A stretch of 64,000 nt of DNA, from contig NZ_OY782578.1 of NCBI RefSeq assembly GCF_963677945.1, positions 992,001-1,056,000 of the forward strand. The letters run 5' to 3'. The position numbers and the translations under genes were made by a program. Source of the stretch: an uncultured Bacteroides sp. (lineage in GTDB: Bacteria > Bacteroidota > Bacteroidia > Bacteroidales > Bacteroidaceae). The notes under the pieces are model-generated. The model searched no databases and was not told the origin of the DNA. It saw only the letters and a program-made list of their open reading frames with translations. How positions within the stretch are numbered: the stretch's first letter is position 1; every line of letters begins with the position of its first letter. Positions 1 through 9,222 of the stretch are shown piece by piece.

Positions 1-503
1 ATCTTTCCTGAAATGATTCTCAGGTCCGGGTCCATATACTGCAGCTGTAGTGTAGGTAATGCTTTCAGTATTTCCTGAGAATAATCGTAGCAGTTCTTTT
101 TGCTTTGCTTTTCTTTAATCAGATTTGTTCCCGAGAATATACGGATTCCAAATTCAACAGGGTATTTCTCATTGGGCTTAAGGCGTATCTCTTTTATTTC
201 ATTGAATGAACTCAGGAATACAGAGAGAACCTTTCTTCTGTAATCAAGTCCATTATACCTGAATTGAAGCATGAATTTAGAATGAGCGGGATCTAGTACA
301 AGTACTGTATCAGTATTGTTTTCTAATTCAATCTTGAAATATGCTCTTGGTCCTTTGTTTTCATCCTTCTCATGGACGTTATTTTCTATTTTAGTAATAA
401 CACGAGAGATAACTATATTCTTTATTTTCAGATTCTGTCCATGCGATGCTGTAGAAATTAGCAAACAGAAAATTGTGGAAAATAACAATCTGGTCATATT
501 CAT
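1..503 (-). CDS. Secreted hypothetical protein (3' end outside window)
   Basis: An open reading frame runs leftward off the window edge without a stop, giving 167 visible codons from ATG at 503. The N-terminus has a clear Sec signal peptide (two Met, Arg, then a hydrophobic stretch, then a Ser/Ala-rich site before QNLKIK), so the product is probably periplasmic or surface exposed. The mature part contains a stretch typical of small beta-rich Bacteroidetes proteins (polar strands, phrases such as YFKIELENNTDT). I do not recognise a family and no catalytic motif is visible. A second in-frame ATG lies two codons downstream. It is transcribed in the same direction as yifB but downstream of it, with a 70-nt gap. 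Confidence 0.7.
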   Translation of the reverse strand, partial: MNMTRLLFSTIFCLLISTASHGQNLKIKNIVISRVITKIENNVHEKDENKGPRAYFKIELENNTDTVLVLDPAHSKFMLQFRYNGLDYRRKVLSVFLSSFNEIKEIRLKPNEKYPVEFGIRIFSGTNLIKEKQSKKNCYDYSQEILKALPTLQLQYMDPDLRIISGK

Positions 504-573
504 TGTCTATTAAATATTGTATCCTCAAGTTTTACTATCAGGCTTTTCTATTCAGGTTTACTGTGCTAAGCTA

Positions 574-2112
574 TTATCCGGCCCAGCTTTCCCGATCGAG
601 ATTGCGATAGCTGATAGCTTCTGCCAGGTGAGCTGATTTTACCTTTTCACTGCCATCAAGATCGGCAATGGTACGCGAAACTTTTAATATACGATCATAA
701 GCCCGAGCCGAAAGATTCAACCGGTTCATGGCATTCTTTAGAAGAGTTAGTCCGGTGCTATCCGGCTCGGCAAAAGTATGAAGCAACTTTGTGCTCATTT
801 GTGCATTGCAATACACTCCTGGGTAATCGGCATAGCGTTGTTCCTGAATCTGGCGTGCTTTTATTACCCGTTCTCTTATAGCAGAACTTGGTTCGGATGT
901 TCTTTTGTCGGATATCTTTTCAAATGGCACAGGTACGATTTCAACCTGTATATCTATTCTATCTAAAAGCGGTCCCGATATTTTATTCAGGTACTTTTGT
1001 ACTTGTCCGCTGCTACAAACACAAGCTTTGGTTGGGTGATTGTAGTAACCACACGGACAAGGATTCATCGAAGCAATCATCATGAATCCAGCAGGATAAT
1101 CAATACTATATTTTGCTCTTGAAACAGATATAGTTCTGTCTTCAAGCGGTTGACGAAGAACTTCAAGCACACTTCTATTGAATTCTGCCAGCTCATCAAG
1201 ATAAAGTAACCCATTATGAGCTAGGCTGATTTCGCCAGGCTGGGGGAAAGCTCCGCCACCTACCATTGCCACTTGTGAAATTGTATGATGTGGGCTTCGG
1301 AAAGGTCGTTTAGCAATTAGTGAAGTATCTTTTCCTAATTTCCCTGCAACCGAATGAATCTTGGTTGTTTCCAGGCTTTCGCCCAAAGAAAGCGGAGGTA
1401 AGATAGAGGGTAGTCGTTTTGCCATCATTGATTTTCCACTGCCTGGGGCACCGATCATGATTAAATTGTGTCCACCAGCGGCCGCAACCTCAAGGGAACG
1501 TTTTACATTTTCCTGCCCTTTTACATCTGAGAAATCAAATTCAAAAGAGGTTTGTTGAGCATAAAACTCTTCGCGGGTATTTACTACTGTCTGTTCAAGT
1601 GTCTCTTCTCCATTAAAGAAACCAATCACCTCTTTAATGTTATTGGCTCCGTAAACTTTCAGGTTATTAACAACTGCGGCTTCTCTGGCATTTAGTCGGG
1701 GAACGATCAGTCCTTCGTAACCTTCTTCGCGTGCTTTGATTGCAATAGGCAATGCACCTTTGATGGTTTGCAGACTACCGTCCAGACTTAGTTCGCCCAT
1801 AATAATGTATTTGCCCAGCTTCTCTGTTGATACATTCTCTTTTGCCGCCATCATTCCAATGGCTAAAGGTAAATCATAAGCAGATCCTTCCTTGCGGATA
1901 TCTGCCGGAGCCATGTTTATGACTATTTGTGAAGTGGGAAACTTGTAACCGTTCACCTGTAAGGCCGAAAGGATACGTTCGTGGCTCTCTTTTACAGCCG
2001 AATCGGGTAATCCTACAAGGTGGAACATACATCCTCTGGTGCTGTTCACTTCAATGGTTATAATAGTTGCGTCTATGCCTTGAACAGCAGCTCCGAATAC
2101 CTTTACAAGCAT
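574..2112 (-). CDS. yifB: YifB/ComM family Mg-chelatase-like AAA ATPase
   Basis: This 512-residue protein has the full YifB/ComM architecture. An N-terminal Lon-protease-like fold domain (ChlI type, about 1-165) has the family phrase GLPDSAVKES near 34-43. It is followed by a Mg-chelatase AAA+ core with Walker A GAPGSGKS at 221-228, a Walker B region LLYLDELAEF near 305, and the C-terminal Mg_chelatase_C lid with the cysteine-rich NPCPCGYY segment. In other bacteria ComM is a branch-migration helicase that helps integrate incoming single-stranded DNA during transformation; a role in Bacteroides is inferred. It lies 9 nt downstream of a TlpA-like lipoprotein gene and may be read from the same transcript. 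Length is normal. Confidence 0.95.
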   Translation of the reverse strand: MLVKVFGAAVQGIDATIITIEVNSTRGCMFHLVGLPDSAVKESHERILSALQVNGYKFPTSQIVINMAPADIRKEGSAYDLPLAIGMMAAKENVSTEKLGKYIIMGELSLDGSLQTIKGALPIAIKAREEGYEGLIVPRLNAREAAVVNNLKVYGANNIKEVIGFFNGEETLEQTVVNTREEFYAQQTSFEFDFSDVKGQENVKRSLEVAAAGGHNLIMIGAPGSGKSMMAKRLPSILPPLSLGESLETTKIHSVAGKLGKDTSLIAKRPFRSPHHTISQVAMVGGGAFPQPGEISLAHNGLLYLDELAEFNRSVLEVLRQPLEDRTISVSRAKYSIDYPAGFMMIASMNPCPCGYYNHPTKACVCSSGQVQKYLNKISGPLLDRIDIQVEIVPVPFEKISDKRTSEPSSAIRERVIKARQIQEQRYADYPGVYCNAQMSTKLLHTFAEPDSTGLTLLKNAMNRLNLSARAYDRILKVSRTIADLDGSEKVKSAHLAEAISYRNLDRESWAG

Positions 2113-2121
2113 AAATGTTTT

Positions 2122-3246
2122 TTAGTTTGCGGTTTTGTTCTCGATGAAAAGTTCTCCTAATTTTTTGTTCAGCTCTGCTTCTTTTAAGTTGCGGGCTATA
2201 ATAATTCCTTGTGGATCAATAAGAACATTAGCCGGCAAAGATTCTATGCCGTATTGTTGAGCTGTAGTTGAACTCCATCCAAAGAAATCGCATATTTGTT
2301 CTCCGGCAAGTGAATCACTTTTTATTGCATCATTCCATTGTTTTTTATCAGTATCTAATGAAATGTTGACAATGGCAAAATGGTTCTTGCCAAATCGTTT
2401 ATAAATAGAATTAATTATAGGGTTCTCTTTTCTTGAAGAATTGCTCCATGAAGCCCAGAAGTTAAGAAGCAAATATTTACCGGTGAATTTTGCTAGATTG
2501 ACAGACTCTCCTTTTGCATTTATAATATTAAAGTATGGAGCCTTTTTACCATCAGAAACATTCTCTTCATTATTTATAAATCGTAAAATTTGCTGCATAT
2601 AAGGAGCATTTTTAAGATCACCGGTTATTTTGTTTGCTAATTCTTTGATTTTTTTAATATCAGGATTCTGTTCTTGTACAAAGTACCTGTCTAAAAGATA
2701 AACACTAACAGGTGAAGATGAATGTGAACCTATAAAAGCACTTGCTTTCTCTTTTATTTCTTTGGTAGATTTGGTTAATTCCGGTGATTGTAATAAATCA
2801 TTGTACTTAGTCTCATTCCCTGATGTGTAAGCAGTGAATAGATCTTTTCTTATTTTACTTGTGGATTTAGATATGTCGCTTATGCTTTCTTTGAAATCAT
2901 TCATTTCTTCATTCTGATCATTACCACTGACTTCGAGTAAATCTAATGAAGAAGCATCGCCACTTATCTTTATTTTGTCGCCTTTATTAGCAAAAACAAC
3001 ACATTCTTCCATATTGCTGAAAAGTAGCACTACCTGAGTTAAAGTATCAACAGGTGCTTGATATTTAAATTTTCCATCTTTGGCTTTTATAGTATCTAAA
3101 GCATCTCCATTCCTATCTGCTCCATAAACTAAAATCATTTCATTTTTTAAGCCATCAATATCCCCTTCAATAACAATCTTTTTGTTTTTGCTTGTACAGC
3201 TAAATAAACATAGCATCAATGTAATGATAATACTAACTTTTTTCAT
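2122..3246 (-). CDS. TlpA-like thioredoxin-fold lipoprotein lacking CxxC cysteines
   Basis: This 374-residue protein begins with a lipoprotein signal peptide (lipobox LFSC, Cys17). Next come a DUF4369-type beta domain (about 22-110), a helical linker, and a C-terminal AhpC/TSA-TlpA thioredoxin fold (about 232-370) with the usual LLLNFWASW strand. In family members that strand leads to W-C-x-x-C; here it reads W267-S268-N-S-S271, so both redox cysteines are serine. The cis-proline loop (SLPANVLIDPQG) is retained, so the fold is probably intact but thiol-disulfide chemistry is not expected. A -7-like element TACATTTG (minus strand, 3271-3264) lies just upstream. A paralogue with the same loss is at 46569-47720. 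Confidence 0.88.
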   Translation of the reverse strand: MKKVSIIITLMLCLFSCTSKNKKIVIEGDIDGLKNEMILVYGADRNGDALDTIKAKDGKFKYQAPVDTLTQVVLLFSNMEECVVFANKGDKIKISGDASSLDLLEVSGNDQNEEMNDFKESISDISKSTSKIRKDLFTAYTSGNETKYNDLLQSPELTKSTKEIKEKASAFIGSHSSSPVSVYLLDRYFVQEQNPDIKKIKELANKITGDLKNAPYMQQILRFINNEENVSDGKKAPYFNIINAKGESVNLAKFTGKYLLLNFWASWSNSSRKENPIINSIYKRFGKNHFAIVNISLDTDKKQWNDAIKSDSLAGEQICDFFGWSSTTAQQYGIESLPANVLIDPQGIIIARNLKEAELNKKLGELFIENKTAN

Positions 3247-3328
3247 GCTAAATATTTTTTCTGCAAATGTAACAAATTAGTTTTATGCCGCTATATCGCT
3301 AACATGTTTTTTACAAATATAAAAAAAG

Positions 3329-3362
3329 ATCGGGGACATCTGAATAAACAGATGCCCCCGAT
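3329..3362 (-). terminator. Hairpin terminator of the OmpA/TPR lipoprotein gene
   Basis: Two stacked arms, ATCGGGG plus CATCTG, pair with CAGATG plus CCCCGAT around a 6-nt loop. On the minus strand the stem is followed by a T-run (the A-run at 3321-3327). It lies about 30 nt beyond the stop of the lipoprotein gene that ends at 3395. Confidence 0.85.
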
Positions 3363-3394
3363 AATATTATTAATTATAATAATTCTGTTCCTTA

Positions 3395-5092
3395 TTATTT
3401 AATAATGCTAAGGAAGTCAGAGTTAGTTGCGAATTTTGCAAATTCTAAGTCAGTTGCAGCTTTCTTAGCTAAAGAAGCATCTTTCTTAACTGCGCTTGAC
3501 AAGCTGCTAGTTACCATAGAAGCATTGTTTGTTCTTGCACCTAAGATAGCCATCAAGTAGTCAGTGTAAGCATCTGGGTTTTCAACGTTAGAAAGAGTGT
3601 TCTTTGCTTTGTTGTAATCTTTAGCAAGAATTTGAGCAAGAGCAGCACTGTTTGTTTTTGAATCGCCGAATGAACTTACTGCTTTGTCATATTCACCTCT
3701 TGAAACATATAAGTTACCAAGTGATTCGTTCAATGATTTAGCACCAGCAGCTTTGCCGAAGAAAGATTCAGCAGCTGATTTATCGCCATTCTTCAATGCT
3801 ACCAAACCTAAGTTCATGTTAACTTCAGGAGCTGATTTCAAGTTAGCAGCCTTAGCTAAATAAGACTGAGCTTTAGAAGTGTCACCATTTTGGTAAGCAA
3901 GAGCAGCTAAGTTGTTATATGCACGGTAATCGTTAGAATATAATTCTGTAGCTTTTTTGTAGATAGCTTCTTTCTTAGAATTATCTTTAGTTAATGTTGC
4001 AGCGTAAAGTAATTCTTCGATGTTTAGTTTGCTTGCATCTTCGTTAGCAAAAGCTGTGATTTCTTCATCAGATTTACCAATAAGATCATAGTTCAAAGTT
4101 AAACGTGAACGTCTTAACTGAGGAAGGATTTCGTCAGCAAGATTTTTGAATACTGTAGAAAGGTTCTTTATTTCAGTTTCTCTTTGTTCTGGATCCTGAT
4201 ACATAGAAAGAACGCGAAGGATAAGATCTTTATCCTGGATGTTAGATTTAGAAACTAGTTCCTGGAAACCTTCCCAGTCTTCAGCTGTATATTTAGCATC
4301 TACAGTTGCGTTAACTTTACCTTTCTTAAGCTCTTTGTTCAAGTAATTAGCAGTGTTAGCTTCACGTTTTTCTGCAAGACCAGTATTTAAAGTCATGCCA
4401 CCATCTGGAGATGCGTAAGCAGAAATTTCAATATTGTTGATTTTCTTTCCTTTAGTGTCAGCGTTAGCATCTTTTACAGCTTTTTGGAAATCAGCAACGC
4501 TTGTAGATTTCAATTCGCTAGTGCGGATGTTAGCTTGTTGGATAAGGAACATGATCTTAGCTTCCTGAGCTTGTTTGATAATGCGTTGGAAAGCATCTTC
4601 AGAACCAGCAGTGTTTGCACTTGATAAAGTGTTGTTGATTAATTCAGAAGTTGAGATAACGCCATCAGCAACCTTTACGTCAGGAATACTAATAGTCTTT
4701 TTTCCTTGTTTTACATTGAATGCTAAATATAATTCTGACTTAGCCATTTCAGGAACATAATCAAAATTACCTTTCATTGTGTAATTACCACCCATCTTGT
4801 AAGAGATAGTCTGGTCGTTACCTTCAATTTTTTCACCTTGGAAAACAGCTGGTTGACTCTTAGCCTCACCACCATTCCATCTTAAAACTGGAGTAACTTC
4901 TACAACAGCATTTTTCTTGAAATACTTTTCAGGGAACTTACCGTTAATTGTTACTGGAACTTTACCTCCAACAGCCTCTAAAACTTGAGGATTAGTTGTG
5001 AAGTATTCAGATGATAATGCACCCATCTTTCCACAAGAAGAAAGTGCAACAACTAAAGCCATAAGTAATGGCAAATACAACTTCTTAACCAT
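3395..5092 (-). CDS. OmpA-like / tetratricopeptide repeat outer-membrane lipoprotein
   Basis: I place the start at ATG 5092, giving 565 residues. It is followed at once by a lipoprotein signal peptide with lipobox ALSSC (Cys20), and a strong promoter sits at 5204-5173; the longer frame to 5203 would start upstream of that promoter. The central part carries an OmpA-like phrase (ISAYASPDGG, followed by Leu/Arg-rich helix ending NTANYLN), which in the family binds peptidoglycan. The C-terminal third is a series of TPR helices (repeats such as YKKATELYSNDYRAYNNLAALAYQNGD). The codon use is strongly biased to a few preferred codons, consistent with high expression. It probably links the outer membrane to peptidoglycan; partners are unknown. 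Confidence 0.85.
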   Translation of the reverse strand: MVKKLYLPLLMALVVALSSCGKMGALSSEYFTTNPQVLEAVGGKVPVTINGKFPEKYFKKNAVVEVTPVLRWNGGEAKSQPAVFQGEKIEGNDQTISYKMGGNYTMKGNFDYVPEMAKSELYLAFNVKQGKKTISIPDVKVADGVISTSELINNTLSSANTAGSEDAFQRIIKQAQEAKIMFLIQQANIRTSELKSTSVADFQKAVKDANADTKGKKINNIEISAYASPDGGMTLNTGLAEKREANTANYLNKELKKGKVNATVDAKYTAEDWEGFQELVSKSNIQDKDLILRVLSMYQDPEQRETEIKNLSTVFKNLADEILPQLRRSRLTLNYDLIGKSDEEITAFANEDASKLNIEELLYAATLTKDNSKKEAIYKKATELYSNDYRAYNNLAALAYQNGDTSKAQSYLAKAANLKSAPEVNMNLGLVALKNGDKSAAESFFGKAAGAKSLNESLGNLYVSRGEYDKAVSSFGDSKTNSAALAQILAKDYNKAKNTLSNVENPDAYTDYLMAILGARTNNASMVTSSLSSAVKKDASLAKKAATDLEFAKFATNSDFLSIIK

Positions 5093-5172
5093 GTTTTTTT
5101 TGATATAAATTAAATGTTTGTAATTGAAATCATTTGTAACTCTGAACATTCGCTTATGAACAGAAACTCGGA

Positions 5173-5204
5173 CAAAGATATTAAAACTTAAATATATTGG
5201 CAAA
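5173..5204 (-). promoter_or_regulatory. Bacteroides-type promoter for the OmpA/TPR gene
   Basis: Read on the minus strand, TTTG (5204-5201) is followed after exactly 20 bp by TATCTTTG (5180-5173), matching the Bacteroides -33/-7 consensus. It would give a leader of roughly 75 nt before ATG 5092 and decides that start. Confidence 0.8.
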
Positions 5205-5252
5205 TCTTATACGTATTTTCTTGCTGCTGTGTATGATAATATGGCGCTTTTG

Positions 5253-6245
5253 TTACGTTTCATCTGGTAAACAATCTTTGTTTTCTGCTTCTTTAACTAT
5301 AATCTTCTGTTTTTCACGATATCTGATGTTACGTGGATGGTGCTCAATAATCTCACTTCTAAGCATATTGCGGTCTATATGGGTATATATTTCTGTGGTT
5401 GTAATTGATTCGTGTCCGAGCATGCATTGGATAGCACGAAGATTTGCACCCCCTTCTAACAGGTGGGTAGCAAATGAATGACGGAAGGTGTGGGGGCTAA
5501 CGTTTTTCTTGAGTCCTGTTATCTCTGCTTGTTCTTTGATTATGTGAAAAACCATAATGCGGGAAAGGCTTGTACCTCTTCTACTTATGAAAATATAATC
5601 TTCAAAATCCTTTTTAATTTCGATGGTATTACGATCGATAAGATAGTTTTTTATTTCCTTGATCGCTCGGGGAGATATGGGAACAAGTCGTTGCTTGTTT
5701 CCTTTGCCTTCTACTTTGATAAAACCTTCGTCAAAGTATAATTCTGAAAGTTTCAAGTTGATGAGCTCTGAAACACGAAGTCCACAACTATAAAGTGTTT
5801 CTAAAATAGCCCTGTTTCGTTGTCCTTCCTTTTTTCCTAGATCAATTGTTGAAATCATAGAGTCGATTTCCTGAACTGATAAAACTTCTGGTAACTTGAA
5901 GCCTATCTTAGGGCATTCCAGTAATTCAGTTGGATCTGATTCTATATAATCATCCAGAATTAAAAAGCGATAAAACGATTTTATACCCGAAATAATGCGT
6001 GCTTGTGAACGAGGGTGTATTCCAATATCATGCAATCCGGCTGCAAAATTTTGTAAATTGTCTAAGGTTACATCCACTATTTCTATCTCTTCTAGCATTA
6101 GAAAACTAAGTAGCTTATCTAAATCGCTCAAATAAGCATCCAGAGTATTCCTTGAATAGGCCTTCTCTAAGAGTAAATACTGCTCATATTTCTTTATTAA
6201 CAGTCTGTTTTTGTCCTTATTATCTCTTTTATTATTTATTTCCAT
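5253..6245 (-). CDS. xerD: Tyrosine recombinase XerD
   Basis: This 330-residue protein has an N-terminal SAM-like DNA-binding domain (about 15-105) and a C-terminal catalytic domain with all tyrosine-recombinase residues: Arg157 (GLRVSELINL), Lys181, His252 and Arg255 (HTFRHSFATHLL), His278 (LGHES) and Tyr287 (IYTHID). XerC/XerD resolve chromosome dimers at dif. Gene context is housekeeping (divergent from aroQ and pyk), there are no flanking repeats, and the protein matches the Xer subfamily rather than a phage or conjugative-transposon integrase. The N-terminus is some 15 residues longer and more charged than is usual. Confidence 0.92.
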   Translation of the reverse strand: MEINNKRDNKDKNRLLIKKYEQYLLLEKAYSRNTLDAYLSDLDKLLSFLMLEEIEIVDVTLDNLQNFAAGLHDIGIHPRSQARIISGIKSFYRFLILDDYIESDPTELLECPKIGFKLPEVLSVQEIDSMISTIDLGKKEGQRNRAILETLYSCGLRVSELINLKLSELYFDEGFIKVEGKGNKQRLVPISPRAIKEIKNYLIDRNTIEIKKDFEDYIFISRRGTSLSRIMVFHIIKEQAEITGLKKNVSPHTFRHSFATHLLEGGANLRAIQCMLGHESITTTEIYTHIDRNMLRSEIIEHHPRNIRYREKQKIIVKEAENKDCLPDET

Positions 6246-6255
6246 TTCTTTTTTC

Positions 6256-6263
6256 TACCTTTG
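6256..6263 (+). promoter_or_regulatory. -7 element TACCTTTG upstream of aroQ
   Basis: A TAnnTTTG match lies between the divergent xerD and aroQ genes, 55 nt before the aroQ ATG. No clear -33 TTTG is visible. Confidence 0.6.
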
Positions 6264-6318
6264 CATCTTGATAAATAGTCCACACAAAGATATTGAATTA
6301 AGTAGAATTGTTGGTTTT

Positions 6319-6744
6319 ATGAGAATACAAATTATAAATGGACCTAATATCAACCTATTAGGTAAACGTGAGCCTTCTATTTATGGAGCAGTTTCTTTTG
6401 ATGAATATCTTAAAGATCTATGCGAAAAATATCCGGATATTGAGATCCAATATTTCCAGTCAAATGTGGAAGGAGAAATGATTAATAAAATTCATGAAGT
6501 AGGTTTTGATTTTGATGGCATTATTCTAAATGCTGGGGCTTACACTCATACTTCAATAGCTCTCCAGGATGCCATAAGAGCAATTAAATCACCTGTGATA
6601 GAAGTGCATATCTCAAATGTACATGCTCGCGAATCGTTTCGTCATGTTTCTATGATCTCAGCTGCTTGTCTTGGGGTGATTTGTGGGTTTGGACTTGATT
6701 CTTATCGTTTGGCTTTGGAAGCATTGCTTGCCAAAACAAAATGA
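6319..6744 (+). CDS. aroQ: Type II 3-dehydroquinate dehydratase
   Basis: AroQ converts 3-dehydroquinate to 3-dehydroshikimate in the shikimate pathway. The 141-residue length from ATG 6319 is typical of the type II dodecameric enzyme. The family N-terminus INGPNINLLGKREPSIYG, including the catalytic Tyr of the lid, is followed by ILNAGAYTHTS and the substrate loop VEVHISNVHARESFRH. The start at 6319 is chosen because the family begins directly with this strand and because the -7 element at 6256-6263 lies upstream of it. pyk follows 46 nt downstream and may share the transcript. Confidence 0.95.
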   Translation: MRIQIINGPNINLLGKREPSIYGAVSFDEYLKDLCEKYPDIEIQYFQSNVEGEMINKIHEVGFDFDGIILNAGAYTHTSIALQDAIRAIKSPVIEVHISNVHARESFRHVSMISAACLGVICGFGLDSYRLALEALLAKTK

Positions 6745-6790
6745 AAGGTATAATTATAAATATAAAGGAAAACTAAACGTATTAATTTTT

Positions 6791-8239
6791 ATGAAAAAGC
6801 ATACAAAAATTGTAGCATCGATTTCAGACAGACGTTGTGATATTGACTTTCTTACTAAATTGTATGAAGCAGGGATGAATGTTGTTCGTATGAATACGGC
6901 GCATGCTGGAACAGAAGGTCTTGAGGAGATTATCAATAATGTTAGAGTAGTCTCAAATAAAATTGCAATTCTTATAGACACCAAAGGACCAGAAGTTAGA
7001 ACAACTGCTTGTTCTGCTCCGATAGATTTTAAAATAGGTGAAAAGGTGCGCATTATTGGCGATCCTTCAGCTGAAACGACTCATGATTGTATTGCAGTTT
7101 CATATCCAAATTTTGTGCGTGACTTATCAGAAGGCGGGCAAATTCTAATTGATGATGGAGATCTTGATCTGCACGTAACTAAGAAGTGTGATGGTTATTT
7201 GGAAGCTGAAATAATGAATGAAACAACTCTAGGAAGCAGAAAAAGTGTTAATGTTCCAGGAGTACGTATCAACTTACCTTCGCTAACAGAAAAGGATAGA
7301 AATAACATTCTTTTTGCTATTGAAAAGGATATTGACTTCATTGCTCATTCGTTTGTTCGTAATAAGCAAGATGTTTTGGATATTCAAAAGATTCTTGATG
7401 AACATAACAGTGATATTAAGATTATTGCCAAAATAGAAAATCAGGAAGGTGTAGATAATATCGATGAAATTTTGGAAGTTGCTTATGGTGTGATGATTGC
7501 CAGAGGAGATTTAGGTATTGAAGTTCCTCAGGAGAAGATTCCGGGTATTCAACGCGATTTGATCCGTAAATGTGTGTTGGCAAAGAAACCGGTGATTGTT
7601 GCTACTCAAATGCTTCATACTATGATAAATAATCCTCGTCCAACTCGCGCCGAGGTTACAGATATTGCAAATGCTATTTATTATCGTACTGATGCTCTGA
7701 TGCTAAGTGGTGAAACTGCTTACGGAAAATATCCTGTTGAAGCAGTGAAAACTATGGCTAAGATTGCAGAAGAAGCTGAAAAAGATAAGTTGGCGGAGAA
7801 TGACATTCGTATACCTTTCTCTGAACATCCGGATGTTACAGAATTCTTAGCTAAACAAGCTGTTAAGGCCACAGCAAAAATGAATATTCGTGCAATAATA
7901 ACTGATAGCTATACTGGCAGAACTGCTAGAAATTTGGCTGCTTTCCGTGGAAAGTATCCTGTTCTTGCTATATGTTACAATGAAAAAGCAATGCGTCGCC
8001 TTGCTCTTTCTTATGGGGTTTTGCCTATCTTCCAGGAAGAGAAGGCTAATGCTCAGGCTTATTTCTTTGAAGCATTGAAATTGCTGATGAATGAAAAAAG
8101 AGTGTTTGTAGATGATATGGTTGCTTATCTTAGTGGAAGTCACGGCGAAGGCGGCGGTACTACATTCCTGGAAATTAATAAAGTTGAAGATATTTTAAAG
8201 AAAGCAGATAAATATCTGTTACCAAGTTTTCTTGAATGA
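6791..8239 (+). CDS. pyk: Pyruvate kinase
   Basis: Pyruvate kinase transfers phosphate from phosphoenolpyruvate to ADP, the last step of glycolysis. The 482-residue product from ATG 6791 starts with the conserved strand TKIVASISDRR (T-K-I-V-A-T-x-G-P in most enzymes), then MNVVRMNTAH, the active-site segment IIAKIENQEGVDNIDEIL with Lys and Glu for metal and PEP binding, and VMIARGDLGIEVP. The MLSGETAYGKYPVEAV signature and a C-terminal alpha/beta domain are present. In the first strand the usual T-x-G-P is replaced by S-I-S-D, a variation seen in some Bacteroidetes enzymes. Its TGA overlaps the next start in an ATGATGA arrangement. Confidence 0.95.
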   Translation: MKKHTKIVASISDRRCDIDFLTKLYEAGMNVVRMNTAHAGTEGLEEIINNVRVVSNKIAILIDTKGPEVRTTACSAPIDFKIGEKVRIIGDPSAETTHDCIAVSYPNFVRDLSEGGQILIDDGDLDLHVTKKCDGYLEAEIMNETTLGSRKSVNVPGVRINLPSLTEKDRNNILFAIEKDIDFIAHSFVRNKQDVLDIQKILDEHNSDIKIIAKIENQEGVDNIDEILEVAYGVMIARGDLGIEVPQEKIPGIQRDLIRKCVLAKKPVIVATQMLHTMINNPRPTRAEVTDIANAIYYRTDALMLSGETAYGKYPVEAVKTMAKIAEEAEKDKLAENDIRIPFSEHPDVTEFLAKQAVKATAKMNIRAIITDSYTGRTARNLAAFRGKYPVLAICYNEKAMRRLALSYGVLPIFQEEKANAQAYFFEALKLLMNEKRVFVDDMVAYLSGSHGEGGGTTFLEINKVEDILKKADKYLLPSFLE

Positions 8240-8880
8240 TGAATACTTATGACGAATCATTAGAAAAATACATTCTTGAGCATATTGATGACGAAGGAGA
8301 TTATCTTCGCGCTCTATACAGAGATACTCATGTGAAATTATTGCGACCAAGAATGGCTTCAGGTCATTTGCAGGGCAGAATGCTAAAAATGTTTGTTGAA
8401 ATGATTCGTCCTAAACAAATATTGGAAATTGGAACATATAGCGGATATTCTGCTATATGTTTGGCAGAAGGTTTGAAAGAAGGAGGAATGCTTCATACTT
8501 TTGAAATCAATGATGAGCAAGAAGATTTTACCCGTCCATGGTTAGAGAATTCTCCTGTTGCAGCTAAAATCAAGTTTTATATAGGTGATGCTTTACAACT
8601 TCTTCCTTCTATGGATATCACCTTTGATTTGGCATTTGTTGATGGAGATAAGAGAAATTACATCGAATATTATGAATTGGTTCTTTCCAAATTATCTAAT
8701 GGTGGTTATATTATAGCTGATAATACACTTTGGGACGGTCATGTTCTGGAAGAACCGAAGAGTAATGATTACCAAACGATGGGGATTAAGAATTTTAATG
8801 ATTATATTGCTCTCGATAAAAGAGTTGAAAAAGTAATTTTGCCGTTGAGAGATGGATTAACAATTATCAGAAAAAAATAG
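8236..8880 (+). CDS. SAM-dependent O-methyltransferase (family 3, CCoAMT/COMT type)
   Basis: This 214-residue Rossmann methyltransferase has motif I LEIGTYSGYSAICLAEGL, an acidic post-I loop (HTFEINDEQ) and the metal-binding FDLAFVDGDKRNYIEYYE segment with the Asp residues that bind the divalent cation in catechol-type O-methyltransferases. The substrate cannot be told from sequence; in bacteria this family methylates catechols, caffeoyl-type compounds or tRNA hydroxyuridine (TrmR). It overlaps pyk by 4 nt and is followed 5 nt later by rbfA, so it is translationally coupled in a housekeeping operon. That position mildly favours an RNA-modification role over secondary metabolism. Confidence 0.9.
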   Translation: MMNTYDESLEKYILEHIDDEGDYLRALYRDTHVKLLRPRMASGHLQGRMLKMFVEMIRPKQILEIGTYSGYSAICLAEGLKEGGMLHTFEINDEQEDFTRPWLENSPVAAKIKFYIGDALQLLPSMDITFDLAFVDGDKRNYIEYYELVLSKLSNGGYIIADNTLWDGHVLEEPKSNDYQTMGIKNFNDYIALDKRVEKVILPLRDGLTIIRKK

Positions 8881-8885
8881 AAATA

Positions 8886-9218
8886 ATGGAAACTACCAGA
8901 CAAAATAAAATAGCCCGTTTACTCCAAAAGGAACTGAGTGATATCTTCTTGTTGCAGACAAAATCAATGAAGGGAGTTCTGGTTTCAGTTAGTGCAGTAA
9001 GAATTAGCCCTGATATGAGTATTGCTCGTGTATATCTGAGCGTTTTTCCTTCAGATAAAGGAACTGAATTAGTAAAGAATATAAATGATAACATGAAGTC
9101 TATTCGTTTTGAATTAGGGACTCGTGTGCGTCATCAGTTGAGAATTATTCCTGAACTAAAATTCTTTATAGATGATTCGCTTGACTATATTGAAAAAATT
9201 GATTCTTTGTTGAAATAG
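8886..9218 (+). CDS. rbfA: Ribosome-binding factor A
   Basis: RbfA helps mature the 16S rRNA 5' end and 30S subunit in the cold and at normal temperature. The 110-residue length is typical. The family pattern is clear: RQNKIARLLQKELSDIF at the N-terminus, the KH-like strand VSVSAVRISPDMSIARVYLSVF, and the terminal RIIPELKFFIDDSLDYIEKIDSLL. It sits in a tight operon between the O-methyltransferase and a membrane permease gene. Confidence 0.95.
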   Translation: METTRQNKIARLLQKELSDIFLLQTKSMKGVLVSVSAVRISPDMSIARVYLSVFPSDKGTELVKNINDNMKSIRFELGTRVRHQLRIIPELKFFIDDSLDYIEKIDSLLK

Positions 9219-9222
9219 TATC

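Noticed and set aside
5253-6245. XerD as the integrase of a mobile element
   Set aside because: It groups by motifs and context with housekeeping XerD, has no excision genes or flanking repeats, and is over 20 kb from the defence island.
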